Source of the DNA: [Flexibacter] sp. ATCC 35103
GTDB lineage: Bacteria; Bacteroidota; Bacteroidia; Flavobacteriales; Flavobacteriaceae
Length of the DNA: 64,000 nt
Direction of reading: 5' to 3'
Assembly: GCF_001975985.1 (NCBI RefSeq)
Contig: NZ_MTQF01000004.1
Location: 658,135 to 722,134, forward strand
In this document: positions 44,004 to 52,202 of the stretch, one piece after another
Layout of the letters: each line of letters starts with the position of its first letter
Numbering within the stretch: the stretch's first letter is position 1
Notes under the pieces: model-generated
What the model was told of the DNA's origin: nothing
Databases searched by the model: none
What the model saw: only the letters and a program-made list of their open reading frames with translations
Translations under genes and position numbers: made by a program

Positions 44004-44978
44004 TTGCAGGATATGCTAAAAACGATTTTATTTTTTTGTTTGATTTTCACTTCTAATTATGCGCAAATTCACGGTTGTACAGATCCTAATTCTAAAAACT
44101 ATAATCCTAATGCAACAATAAATGACGGAAGCTGTTTGTATAAAGACCTCAAAATCAAACCACAGTATTCTATTAAATTGAGTGACTCAATACGCGAAAC
44201 TTCAGGATTAATTGCTTTTGATCATTTATTATGGACACATAATGACGATCATGACAAAACAATATATGGATTAGATTCATTAGGAAAAATTCGGAAAAAA
44301 GTCATTCTTGATAAAGTAACAAATCAGGATTGGGAAGAGATCTCGCAAGATAGTTCTCATTTATATATTGGTGATTTTGGCAATAATTATTCCGGAAACC
44401 GAAGTAATCTTAACATTTTGAAAATTGAAAAAAAATCGTTTTTAGAAGGAAATCCCATTATAGAAACGATTTCTTTTACCTATTCAGACCAAAAAAATCT
44501 GAATTTAGAAAAACCAAATACTACCAATTTTGATTGCGAAGCTTTTATCGTGTCAAAAGACAGCATTTATTTATTCACCAAACAGTGGAGCTCATCCAAA
44601 ACCAGTATTTATGCTTTACCCAATAAATCCGGCAATCACGTTGCACGACTAAAAGATACTCTTGATACAAAAGGTTTAGTAACTGGAGCAACTTATTTAG
44701 AATCGCAAAAATTAATTGTTCTTTGTGGATATTCGAAAATTGGAAAACCATTTTTATACCTATTATACGATTATAAAAACAATGATTTTTTATCCGGAAA
44801 TAAAAGACGGATTAGCATTAAATTTCCCATTCTTCAAATAGAAGGCATTGCAACTCAAGATGGTTTGCATTATTATGTGACAAATGAATCTTTGGTACGA
44901 AAACCTATTATTAATGTTATCCAGCAAATTCATCGTTTTGATTTAAGCGAAATCTTAAAAACCTATATTTATAAATAA
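44004..44978 (+). CDS. Exported protein with Asn/Cys-rich N-terminal repeat, unknown function
   Basis: This 324-residue exported protein has a signal peptide (about 1-20) followed directly by GCTDPNSKNYNPNATINDGS, a single copy of the C-T-D-x-x-x-x-N-Y-x-P-x-A unit common in secreted Bacteroidota proteins. The remainder is beta-rich with TSGLIAFDHLLWTHNDD, LYIGDFGNNYSG and FDCEAFIV, resembling a beta-propeller. No sorting C-terminus is obvious. Substrate and partner are unknown; it stands alone, divergent from the WcaJ-like gene. Confidence 0.7.
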   Translation: MQDMLKTILFFCLIFTSNYAQIHGCTDPNSKNYNPNATINDGSCLYKDLKIKPQYSIKLSDSIRETSGLIAFDHLLWTHNDDHDKTIYGLDSLGKIRKKVILDKVTNQDWEEISQDSSHLYIGDFGNNYSGNRSNLNILKIEKKSFLEGNPIIETISFTYSDQKNLNLEKPNTTNFDCEAFIVSKDSIYLFTKQWSSSKTSIYALPNKSGNHVARLKDTLDTKGLVTGATYLESQKLIVLCGYSKIGKPFLYLLYDYKNNDFLSGNKRRISIKFPILQIEGIATQDGLHYYVTNESLVRKPIINVIQQIHRFDLSEILKTYIYK

Positions 44979-45039
44979 TTCGCAATAGACATATAATAGT
45001 TTCCTTTTTGGGAAAAATTATTTTACATGATATTTTTTT

Positions 45040-45083
45040 ATCTTTGAAACTCATGCTTTTTCATCGAAATGGGTTTATCTTTG
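45040..45083 (+). promoter_or_regulatory. Twin -7 boxes of XRE gene 1
   Basis: TATCTTTG occurs at 45040-45047 and 45076-45083, 36 bases apart. The same two boxes with the same 36-base spacing precede XRE gene 2. The sequence between and after them (TTGAATCTTCAGAAAA) is also shared. Confidence 0.65.
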
Positions 45084-45108
45084 AATCTTCAGAAAATTGA
45101 TATTCATT

Positions 45109-45528
45109 ATGGAACAAAAAATACATCAAGGAAGAAACGTAAAACGTTTTAGAGAAATGCTTGGAATCAAACAAGAGGGATTGGCTTTTGATCTGGGAAA
45201 TGACTGGAATCAGAAGAAAATTTCTATGCTGGAGCAAAAAGATGTAATTGAAGATGATATATTAAATCAAATCTCAGAGATATTAAAAATTCCTGTTGAA
45301 GCTTTTCAGAATTTTGATGAGGAACAAGCAGTGAATATTATTGCAAATACTTATTCATTCCAAGATTTTAAAGATAATGCAGTCGCTTCTGGATTTAGCT
45401 ATCAACCTTCTTTTAATCCCGTAGATAAAATTGTTCAATTATATGATGAAAAAATTGCATTGTACGAACGTATGTTGAAAGAGAAAGATGAAATGATGCA
45501 AAGACTTGAAAAATTAATCAATAAATAA
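45109..45528 (+). CDS. XRE-like helix-turn-helix regulator, copy 1
   Basis: This 139-residue DNA-binding protein starts at MEQKIHQGRN, four codons inside the longest frame, because the match with copy 2 is clean from there. Residues about 6-65 form an XRE-type HTH (NVKRFREMLGIKQEGLAF, KKISMLEQKDVI), a middle region is variable, and the last 30 residues (KIALYERMLKEKDEMMQRLE) form a coiled coil suited to dimerisation. Copy 2 (53100-53507) is near-identical in both ends. Target unknown. Confidence 0.82.
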   Translation: MEQKIHQGRNVKRFREMLGIKQEGLAFDLGNDWNQKKISMLEQKDVIEDDILNQISEILKIPVEAFQNFDEEQAVNIIANTYSFQDFKDNAVASGFSYQPSFNPVDKIVQLYDEKIALYERMLKEKDEMMQRLEKLINK

Positions 45529-45557
45529 TTTTGTAATTATCATATATCACGAGACAT

Positions 45558-45589
45558 AAAAAAAGTGCCATTTTCATGACACTTTTTTT
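45558..45589. terminator. Bidirectional terminator, XRE 1 / 56-residue gene
   Basis: AAAAAAAGTG (45558-45567) pairs with CACTTTTTTT (45580-45589), with an extra CAT/ATG pair in the middle. It serves both the XRE gene and the minus-strand gene ending at 45594. Confidence 0.85.
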
Positions 45590-45593
45590 ATTT

Positions 45594-45764
45594 TTAAACC
45601 TTCTTTACAAGTGATTTAAAATGTAAATTATTTAAGAATTTTTTTGCAGTTTCAACTTTTTCGGGAAACAAAATTCTTTCCTTCAATTTTGAAGAAACCA
45701 ATGATAAAAGAGCACTTTCTGACACTTTTACATATTTGTCGTTTTTTATAACTTTATTTTCCAT
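45594..45764 (-). CDS. 56-residue protein paired with the DUF6934-like gene
   Basis: This small frame reads MENKVIKNDKYVKVSESALL, then SSKLKERILFPEKVETAKKF, and ends KSLVKKV. It is rich in lysine, mostly helical and without signal or membrane segment. Its start lies 12 bases after the stop of the 184-residue gene, so it is almost surely in the same transcript. A small partner beside this gene type could be an antitoxin, adaptor or regulator; none is shown. Confidence 0.7.
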   Translation of the reverse strand: MENKVIKNDKYVKVSESALLSLVSSKLKERILFPEKVETAKKFLNNLHFKSLVKKV

Positions 45765-45776
45765 AGTACAAAGGTA

Positions 45777-46331
45777 TCATATTTTTTCTACTACCATACT
45801 AAAATACTCTTTGTTTTTCACGTAATCCTCTAAGTAAGAGTTTTGAAATTCATCTCTAAAGCCACCATAAAACTTATATTCTTTAATTAAAATATCATAG
45901 TTTTTATCAACGTAGCCTTTATAAATTTTCAATCTCTGATTGAACTTTCTGCATTTATTATCTTTGCAATTCTTTATACAGTTCTCTTTACATTTTTCTA
46001 AAAAATCTTGTGTTCCGTCACTTCCTTGGACTATTATTTTATCATTTGGAAAAATTTCAAAAAAAGCAGTTATGCTAAGTAAAACAGTATTGAATACAGG
46101 ATAAACATCACCATTATTTGAGTTTGCATCATCAACTACGATATCTTTTTCTGCATCATAATTTCCAAATGCTAAATTATAAATATTATGTTGCTCATAT
46201 TCTTGAACATATTGATAATCAATAATTTTAATAATTGATTCTTTACCTTCACTTATAAAATAATATCTTAAATAATTATTATTCTCATCTTTACTTTCGG
46301 ATAAATTATATGTATTGAAATTCAGGTTCAT
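45777..46331 (-). CDS. DUF6934-like protein with Cys cluster, unknown function
   Basis: This 184-residue cytoplasmic protein fits, from memory, the Bacteroidota family DUF6934: an N-terminal strand YYFISEGKESIIKIIDY, then YNLAFGNYD, NNGDVYPVFNTVLLSITAFF and the strand NDKIIVQGSDGTQ. After this it has an unusual cluster CKENCIKNCKDNKCRK with four Cys spaced C-x3-C-x3-C-x4-C, where I would expect an Arg-rich helix in relatives. It is followed by the 56-residue gene. No function is established; AT-rich codon use is typical of small accessory genes here. Confidence 0.65.
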   Translation of the reverse strand: MNLNFNTYNLSESKDENNNYLRYYFISEGKESIIKIIDYQYVQEYEQHNIYNLAFGNYDAEKDIVVDDANSNNGDVYPVFNTVLLSITAFFEIFPNDKIIVQGSDGTQDFLEKCKENCIKNCKDNKCRKFNQRLKIYKGYVDKNYDILIKEYKFYGGFRDEFQNSYLEDYVKNKEYFSMVVEKI

Positions 46332-46656
46332 TTAGAAGTTTTAAAAAATTAAAAGTAAATATTTTCTTTCAATTATATTGCTTTTTTTCTTATAACTTCT
46401 AAACTGACTTGCCTTTTACAGCTTATATCCATAAACTTTAATTTAGTTTGTATGTCTTTTTTTTTAAAATCAAATAAAAATATCCAAAGCCACTATATTT
46501 TTACATTTGAACACTAATGTTAAGCTATTTTTTTCTTTGATCCAAAAAGGTATCTTTGCACCGTCTAAATTAAACTCCTATTTAAAATTAGAGACCTAAT
46601 TAGAGACCTCTTTTTTTAAATAAACAAAAAAGCCCTATTTTAGGCACCATTACAAC
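46332..46656. promoter_or_regulatory. Divergent region with -7 box and leader of the ABC-F gene
   Basis: The 325-base gap holds TATCTTTG at 46551-46558 on the plus strand, giving a leader of about 90 bases for the ABC-F gene. The leader contains a direct repeat of AATTAGAGACCT (about 46587-46609) followed by a T run. I see no clear attenuator hairpin. No ORF of note is present. Confidence 0.5.
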
Positions 46657-48519
46657 ATGAATTACTTATCTGTAGAAAATATATCGAAGTCGTTTGGCGA
46701 GAAAACGCTTTTTGACAACATTTCATTTGGAATCAATAAAGACCAAAAAATTGCTTTTATTGCTAAAAATGGTTCTGGAAAAACAACCATTATGAGCATT
46801 ATTAATGGTTTAGACGAACCAGATACTGGTCAGGTAGTTTTAAGAAAAGGCATTAAAATGGCTTTTTTATCGCAAAACAATAATTTGCAGGAAGAACTGA
46901 CTATCGAAGAAAGTATTTTTGCTTCAGATAATGAGACTTTAAAAGTTATAGAGAAATACGAAAAAGCACTTGAAAATCCAGACGATGAAGAAGCATATCA
47001 AAAAGCTTTTGACGGAATGGACCAACATAATGCGTGGGATTTTGAAACGCAATACAAGCAAATCCTTTTCAAATTAAAACTGGAAGATTTTAAACTAAAA
47101 GTAAAAAATCTTTCCGGAGGGCAAAAAAAGCGTCTTTCATTGGCGATTATCTTAATCAATCGTCCGGATTTATTAATTCTTGATGAGCCAACCAATCACC
47201 TGGATCTTGAAATGATCGAATGGCTTGAAAGTTATTTTGCAAAAGAAAATATTACGTTGTTTATGGTTACGCACGACCGTTTCTTTTTAGAGCGTGTTTG
47301 TAATGAAATCATCGAGCTTGACAACGGAAAATTATATCAATATAAAGGAAATTACTCTTATTATTTAGAGAAAAAAGAAGAACGAATTGCTTCTGAAAAT
47401 GCTAGCGTTGACAAGGCTAAAAACTTATTCGTAAAAGAATTAGAATGGATGCGTCGTCAGCCAAAAGCAAGAACTACAAAATCAAAATCCCGTCAGGATG
47501 ATTTTTATTTAATTAAGGAAAAAGCACAAAGCCGTCGTCTTGAAAACAAAGTCGAGCTTGAAATTAATATGGAACGTATGGGAAGCAAGATTATTGAGCT
47601 TCACAAGATTTCAAAAAAATTCAAGGATCACGTTATTTTAGACAATTTCAGTTTTGATTTTCAGCGTGGAGAACGTATTGGAATTATTGGAAAGAACGGA
47701 ACTGGAAAATCTACTTTTTTAAATCTTTTAACCGGAACACTTCCATTAGATAGTGGTCGCGTGATAAAAGGTGAAACAATAAAAATTGGTTATTACACAC
47801 AAACCGGTATCAACCCAAAACCGCAACAACGTGTAATTGATATTATTAAGGAATACGGAGAATTTATTCCGCTTGCAAAAGGGCGTATGATTTCGGCTTC
47901 TCAATTGCTGGAACGTTTTCTTTTTGATGCTAAAAAACAATATGACTTTGTAGAAAAATTAAGCGGTGGAGAATTAAAACGTTTGTATTTATGTACCGTT
48001 TTAATTCAGAATCCTAACTTTTTGATTCTGGATGAGCCTACAAACGATTTAGATATTGTAACGCTAAACGTTCTGGAGAGTTTTCTATTAGATTATCCGG
48101 GATGTTTGCTTGTAGTTTCTCACGACCGTTATTTTATGGACAAAATTGTAGATCACTTATTTGTTTTTAGAGGAAATGGTGAAATCGAAAACTTCCCAGG
48201 AAACTATTCTGATTTCAGAGCTTATGAAGATAGTGCAGATGTTGCTCAAAAAGAAGAAAACAAAGCCGAAAAGAAAGACTGGAAACAAAATAATCCAACC
48301 GGAAACCTAACTTTCAACGAGCAAAAAGAATATCAAAAACTAGAAAGAGAAATTAAAGATCTGGAAATTGATAAAACTAAAATCGAGCAATTATTCTCTG
48401 ACGGAAAAGTTGCCGATGCTGATATCGAGAAAAAGGCAAACGAACTACAAAACATTATCAATAAAATAGATCAGAAAGAAGAACGTTGGTTTGAGCTTTC
48501 GGCTAAAATTGAAGGGTAG
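46657..48519 (+). CDS. ABC-F family ATPase (Uup-like)
   Basis: This 620-residue soluble protein has two ABC domains and no membrane segments. Domain 1 has Walker A AKNGSGKTT, signature LSGGQKKRLSLA and Walker B LLILDEPTNHLDL. Domain 2 has GKNGTGKST, LSGGELKRLYL and LILDEPTNDLD. A linker with basic residues (RRQPKARTTKSKSRQ) and a C-terminal coiled coil (about 555-618) match Uup. ABC-F proteins act on ribosomes, in Uup's case with quality control or DNA excision phenotypes. Antibiotic resistance is not implied by the sequence. Confidence 0.92.
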   Translation: MNYLSVENISKSFGEKTLFDNISFGINKDQKIAFIAKNGSGKTTIMSIINGLDEPDTGQVVLRKGIKMAFLSQNNNLQEELTIEESIFASDNETLKVIEKYEKALENPDDEEAYQKAFDGMDQHNAWDFETQYKQILFKLKLEDFKLKVKNLSGGQKKRLSLAIILINRPDLLILDEPTNHLDLEMIEWLESYFAKENITLFMVTHDRFFLERVCNEIIELDNGKLYQYKGNYSYYLEKKEERIASENASVDKAKNLFVKELEWMRRQPKARTTKSKSRQDDFYLIKEKAQSRRLENKVELEINMERMGSKIIELHKISKKFKDHVILDNFSFDFQRGERIGIIGKNGTGKSTFLNLLTGTLPLDSGRVIKGETIKIGYYTQTGINPKPQQRVIDIIKEYGEFIPLAKGRMISASQLLERFLFDAKKQYDFVEKLSGGELKRLYLCTVLIQNPNFLILDEPTNDLDIVTLNVLESFLLDYPGCLLVVSHDRYFMDKIVDHLFVFRGNGEIENFPGNYSDFRAYEDSADVAQKEENKAEKKDWKQNNPTGNLTFNEQKEYQKLEREIKDLEIDKTKIEQLFSDGKVADADIEKKANELQNIINKIDQKEERWFELSAKIEG

Positions 48520-48527
48520 TTTTTTTT

Positions 48528-48584
48528 TAGTTTTCAGTTTCAGTTTTCAGTCTCAGTTTTTAGTCTCAGTGGCGGTTTTCAGTT
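48528..48584. repeat. Family D repeat arm, left of the S23-type gene
   Basis: Tandem units of TTTTCAGTCTCAG type (for example TTTTCAGTCTCAGTTTTTAG) run from the ABC-F stop. The right-hand arm at 49036-49098 contains the reverse complement, so the two arms bracket the S23-type gene as a long inverted repeat. Confidence 0.85.
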
Positions 48585-48659
48585 GGATTGTGATATTTCT
48601 TTGTTTTAAAAAATAATATTTTTCTTACTTTATTTATTGTATACTTGTGAGAAAAAATA

Positions 48660-49028
48660 ATGGATTTTAAAGAATTATTGGCTTATAAAAAATCTTTTGA
48701 ACTTGCGATGGAAATTTTCGAACTTTCAAAAGATTTTCCAAAAGAAGAGAGATATTCATTGACAGATCAAATAAGACGTTCTTCAAGAAGTGTTTCAGCA
48801 AATATTGCAGAATCGTATCGAAAGAGAAGATATGTAAATCATTATATTAGTAAATTGACTGATAGTGATGCTGAAAACTCAGAAACAAATGTTTGGCTAG
48901 AATTTTCACTTAAATGCAATTATATAAATCAAGAAACATTTGAGAAACTTAATACTAAAAGTTTTGAAATTGGAAAACTTATAAATTATATGATCAATAA
49001 TCCAAATAAGTTTGGATGCACAATTTAA
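48660..49028 (+). CDS. S23-type four-helix-bundle protein
   Basis: This 122-residue protein of the 23S-rRNA-intervening-sequence (S23/IVP) family has FKELLAYKKSFELAMEIFEL, DFPKEERYSLTDQIRRSSRS and SVSANIAESYRK, and lies in a protein-coding context, not in an rRNA. Family members are small helical bundles, and relatives (Avd) assist diversity-generating retroelements, but no reverse transcriptase or template repeat is near. The gene stands between inverted family D repeat arms. Its function here is unknown; a mobile or cassette-like origin is possible. Confidence 0.88.
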   Translation: MDFKELLAYKKSFELAMEIFELSKDFPKEERYSLTDQIRRSSRSVSANIAESYRKRRYVNHYISKLTDSDAENSETNVWLEFSLKCNYINQETFEKLNTKSFEIGKLINYMINNPNKFGCTI

Positions 49029-49035
49029 TATGAAC

Positions 49036-49098
49036 CCAAAACTGAGACTGAAAACTGAGACTGAAAACTGAGACCGAGACTGAAAACCGAGACTAAAA
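49036..49098. repeat. Family D repeat arm, right of the S23-type gene
   Basis: Four to five units of AAAACTGAGACTG type, with two variants containing CCGAGACTG, end just before the FKBP gene. They are the inverted counterpart of 48528-48584. Confidence 0.85.
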
Positions 49099-49129
49099 TT
49101 TTAATATATTTACCAAAAATCAAAAATTC

Positions 49130-49603
49130 ATGAAATACCTTTTAACTTCATTACTAGCTTTAACGCTTTTTATCTCTTGCAACGGTGATAAAGAAATAGA
49201 CAAACAGGAACCGGAAAAAGATTATACTATTGAGAACGACAAAGAAATCACAGATTACATTGCTAAAAACAATTTAGCGGCTGTAAAAAGTGAATCTGGC
49301 TTGTATTATGTCATCAATGAACCTGGAACTGGAAAACAGCCAACAGCAACATCAAATGTAACTGTAGCTTATAAAGGATATTATTCGAACGGAAATGTAT
49401 TTGATAAAAGTAAAGAAGAAGGACTTTCTTTTGGATTAAATCAGGTTATTAAAGGCTGGACTGAAGGAATTACCTATTTTAAAGAAGGCGGAAACGGAAT
49501 TTTATTAGTTCCTTCACGTTTAGGCTACGGAAGTTTTGACTATAATGGAATCGCCGGAGGTTCTGTACTTATTTTTGACGTTAAACTAATTAAAGTCAAC
49601 TAA
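49130..49603 (+). CDS. FKBP-type peptidyl-prolyl isomerase lipoprotein
   Basis: This 157-residue exported lipoprotein (lipobox FISC, Cys17) has one FKBP domain at about 60-156. It shows VTVAYKGYYSNGNVFDKS, VIKGWTEGI, LLVPSRLGYG and the final GSVLIFDVKLIKV strand, with the main aromatic pocket residues present. It should speed cis/trans proline isomerisation of envelope proteins. It is monocistronic with its own terminator, and the FKBP fold is clear. Confidence 0.92.
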   Translation: MKYLLTSLLALTLFISCNGDKEIDKQEPEKDYTIENDKEITDYIAKNNLAAVKSESGLYYVINEPGTGKQPTATSNVTVAYKGYYSNGNVFDKSKEEGLSFGLNQVIKGWTEGITYFKEGGNGILLVPSRLGYGSFDYNGIAGGSVLIFDVKLIKVN

Positions 49604-49631
49604 AGGAATTAAAGCATTATTTATATAAATA

Positions 49632-49668
49632 AAAACCACAACAGAATATATTTTGTTGTGGTTTTCTT
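49632..49668 (+). terminator. Terminator of the FKBP gene
   Basis: AAAACCACAACAGAA pairs with TTTTGTTGTGGTTTT, followed by CTTTTTTT. It is almost identical to the terminator at 50401-50436. Confidence 0.9.
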
Positions 49669-49837
49669 TTTTTATAAAATTTAGATAAATGAAATAATAT
49701 TAAAAAATGAGATCTATTTTATTAAAATGAAAATTTCAATATGTAATTATTAAGAAAAATTATGTAAATAACTATCTGGAGTGTTTCACGAGCTTTGTGT
49801 AAGTGAAAATGAATTCACAATATAAAATTTACATAAA

Positions 49838-50380
49838 ATGGAAAATACACATAACCCTGACGGAACTAAACGTCAAGTATTAACAGGAATGTTTACAGAT
49901 CGTGAAAGCACAGAAAGAGCTTACAACACTTTAAACGACAGAGGATATACAAAGGATGAAATAAACCTTATCATGTCTGATGAAACAAGAAAAAAACATT
50001 ACTCAGATAAAGATGATCATTCTGAATTGGGTACAAAAGCTGCTGAAACTGCAGGAACAGGATCTGCAATTGGAGGAACAATTGGTGCTATCGTAGGAGT
50101 TATTGCTGCTTTAGGAACAAGCCTTGTTATTCCTGGATTGGGATTAATAATTGCCGGACCTCTTGCTGCAGGATTAGCCGGAGCCGGAGCAGGTGGAATT
50201 ACCGGAGGATTAATTGGAGCCTTAGTAGGATCTGGTATTCCTGAAGACAGAGCAAAAGTTTATGAAGACGGAATTAAAGATGGTCACGTTGTATTAGGAG
50301 TTCATACTCGTAATGACGAAGATGCTGAATATTTTGAAAGAGAATGGAAATCAAACAAAGGAGAAAACGTTTACCGTTAA
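49838..50380 (+). CDS. Glycine-zipper stress-type protein
   Basis: This 180-residue protein has an N-terminal region TGMFTDRESTERAYNTLNDR like the general stress protein 17M/YflT start. A long Gly/Ala-rich hydrophobic middle (about 70-135, GTIGAIVGVIAALG, GPLAAGLAGAGAGGITGG) forms a glycine-zipper membrane region, and the C-terminus PEDRAKVYEDGIKDGHVVLGV resembles the same family. It may associate with the membrane under stress; the function is not known. It has a short upstream AT-rich region and a perfect terminator. Confidence 0.82.
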   Translation: MENTHNPDGTKRQVLTGMFTDRESTERAYNTLNDRGYTKDEINLIMSDETRKKHYSDKDDHSELGTKAAETAGTGSAIGGTIGAIVGVIAALGTSLVIPGLGLIIAGPLAAGLAGAGAGGITGGLIGALVGSGIPEDRAKVYEDGIKDGHVVLGVHTRNDEDAEYFEREWKSNKGENVYR

Positions 50381-50400
50381 TCAACTTATATTTCTAAAAG

Positions 50401-50436
50401 AAAACCACAACAAAATATATTTTGTTGTGGTTTTTT
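50401..50436 (+). terminator. Terminator of the glycine-zipper gene
   Basis: AAAACCACAACAAAATA pairs perfectly with TATTTTGTTGTGGTTTT and is followed by a T run. It is a near duplicate of the terminator after the FKBP gene. Confidence 0.92.
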
Positions 50437-50453
50437 ATTTTTGAATCACAAAG

Positions 50454-50488
50454 AAAAACTGAGACTGCGACTGAAACTGAAAACTAGT
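50454..50488. repeat. Family D repeat fragment downstream of the SDR gene
   Basis: Three units related to AACTGAGACTG and CTGAAACTGAAAAC lie just right of a terminator and directly beyond the stop of the minus-strand SDR gene. Confidence 0.7.
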
Positions 50489-50489
50489 T

Positions 50490-52040
50490 CTACCAAGGAA
50501 TTGGGTTGTAATCTTTCAAAAATTTCCCGCACCAATGTTTTCCTGTATTTATACCATCAAACAAAGGATCCATAACTCTTGCTGCACCATCTACAATATC
50601 TAATGGCGGCTGAAAATCTTCTAATTCCTGTTTCTTTTTCGCCAGTTCAGCAGGATCTTCATCAGTTACCCAGCCTGTATCAACGGCATTCATAAAAATA
50701 CCGTGTTTTGCTAAAGTTCCGGACGAAGTATGCGTTAACATATTCAAAGCTGCTTTTGCCATATTAGTATGAGGATGACGATCTTCTTTAAAGAAACGAT
50801 GAAACTTTCCTTCCATTGCAGATACATTGATAATATGCTTTTGTCCTGTATTGTCTTTTTTCATGACTTCAGAAAGTCGATTACATAAAACAAAAGGCGC
50901 CACAGAATTTACCAACTGAACTTCGATCATTTCAGTAGTTTCTATTTGTCCCAAACGCAAACGCCAACTATTGGTTTTACGTAAATCTACTTGTTGCAAA
51001 TCAGCATCGAGTTCTCCTTCCGGAAAAACTTCATTTGCTACCAAGGCATTATCAAACGAATACGGAATTTGAGATAATTGAGCCGAAGCCCGCAAACCAA
51101 TTCCTGGTTCCGGACCATGCCACGTTACCGGCATATTTTCGTTTGAAGAAGCTCCGCTTGTCAGGATTTTCAATTCTTCCAGACAATTCAAGTGATCTGA
51201 TAATAAATCTTGTGCTTGTTTGGGTAACGCGCTTAAAGGCAATTCTTCATTTGGCATTAAATGCGAATAAAAACCTGCCGGACGTCTTACTGTTTGTGCT
51301 GCATTATTAATTAAAATATCCAAACGCTCATATTTTTGCTCTATAAAATTGCAAAAAATCTCCACACTCGGAATATGTCTTAAATCTAAACCATGAATTT
51401 TTAAACGGTGTCCCCATTCCATGAAATCTTCTTCTTTAGCAAATCGCAAAGCCGAATCTACCGGAAAACGTGTTGTAGCAATAACAGTTGCACCGCCACG
51501 TAAAAGCATCAAAGTAATATGATATCCAATTTTTAAACGAGAACCGGTTATAATAGCAACTTGTCCTTTTACATCAGCAGTTTGAAAACGTTTTGCGTAA
51601 TTAAAATCACCACAATCTGTACACATTGTATCATAAAAGTGATGCATTTTTGTAAATTCTGTTTTACATACGTAACAATTTCTTGGGGTTTCTAGTTCTA
51701 ATTGTTCTTTATGAGCAAGATCTGTATAAGCTAATAATTTTGGTGCCACAAATATACTCGCTTCTCGTGCATGACGAATTCCGGTTTCTTTACGAGCGGT
51801 TTTGTCTTTCTTTTCTTTTTTACGTTTGGCAGCTTGCAAACCGTCTTTAACTCTTCTCGCAAACTCATCACGATCCGGTCTCGAAAACATTCCGGCTTCT
51901 TTGATTAAAGCGATTCGTTGTTCTTTCGGAATATCAAATATCTGATCTGTATTGGCATTCAGTTGTGCTAAAATGGCAATGCATTTATTAATTTCTTCCG
52001 ACGTTATTGTATTCTTACTTTCGACTTCTTCCTTCAACAT
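50490..52040 (-). CDS. SDR oxidoreductase with N-terminal zinc ribbon
   Basis: This 516-residue protein starts at ATG 52038-52040 (a longer 527-residue form is possible). Residues about 1-110 are helical with a Lys-rich stretch. Residues 122-143 hold two CxxC pairs (CYVC and CTDC) like a zinc ribbon. From about 160 an SDR domain follows with TGSRLKIG as cofactor loop and the NNAA motif. The usual YxxxK active site reads HTNMAK, with Thr where Tyr is expected. It may be a non-standard reductase or a binding protein. The cofactor loop is intact; substrate unknown. Confidence 0.82.
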   Translation of the reverse strand: MLKEEVESKNTITSEEINKCIAILAQLNANTDQIFDIPKEQRIALIKEAGMFSRPDRDEFARRVKDGLQAAKRKKEKKDKTARKETGIRHAREASIFVAPKLLAYTDLAHKEQLELETPRNCYVCKTEFTKMHHFYDTMCTDCGDFNYAKRFQTADVKGQVAIITGSRLKIGYHITLMLLRGGATVIATTRFPVDSALRFAKEEDFMEWGHRLKIHGLDLRHIPSVEIFCNFIEQKYERLDILINNAAQTVRRPAGFYSHLMPNEELPLSALPKQAQDLLSDHLNCLEELKILTSGASSNENMPVTWHGPEPGIGLRASAQLSQIPYSFDNALVANEVFPEGELDADLQQVDLRKTNSWRLRLGQIETTEMIEVQLVNSVAPFVLCNRLSEVMKKDNTGQKHIINVSAMEGKFHRFFKEDRHPHTNMAKAALNMLTHTSSGTLAKHGIFMNAVDTGWVTDEDPAELAKKKQELEDFQPPLDIVDGAARVMDPLFDGINTGKHWCGKFLKDYNPIPW

Positions 52041-52102
52041 TATAAAACGTATTACTATTTGCTTAATGGACAAATATAGTCTTTTTGAAAGTCATAAAGT
52101 TC

Positions 52103-52168
52103 AAAGTCAAAAGTCGTAAAGTATCGCTTTATGCCTTTAAAATTTTCGACTTTACGACTTTCGACTTT
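52103..52168. repeat. Inverted repeat with AAAGTCGTAAAG arms (family F)
   Basis: AAAGTCAAAAGTCGTAAAG (52103-52121) and CTTTACGACTTTCGACTTT (52150-52168) face each other across 28 bases. The repeat ends just before the -7 box TATCTTCG at 52173-52180 and would be read as a false N-terminus if the methyltransferase were started at 52131. Confidence 0.8.
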
Positions 52169-52202
52169 TTTGTATCTTCGCGCCTACTTGTTAAACATTT
52201 AT

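Noticed and set aside
45594..46331. Confirmed toxin-antitoxin system
   Set aside because: The pair's layout fits but neither protein shows a toxin or antitoxin motif, so only the observation is kept.
46551..46656. Attenuator or riboswitch in the ABC-F leader
   Set aside because: A direct repeat of AATTAGAGACCT is present, but I could not draw alternative hairpins or a leader peptide with confidence.
46657..48519. Antibiotic-resistance ABC-F protein
   Set aside because: The C-terminal coiled coil and linker match the Uup housekeeping type; nothing specific to resistance members is visible.
48660..49028. Diversity-generating retroelement accessory gene (Avd)
   Set aside because: Although the fold is related, there is no reverse transcriptase, template repeat or variable-repeat target nearby.
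48528..49098. CRISPR-like array
   Set aside because: The repeat units are contiguous or nearly so, lack unique spacers of constant size, are inverted across a gene, and no cas gene is present.
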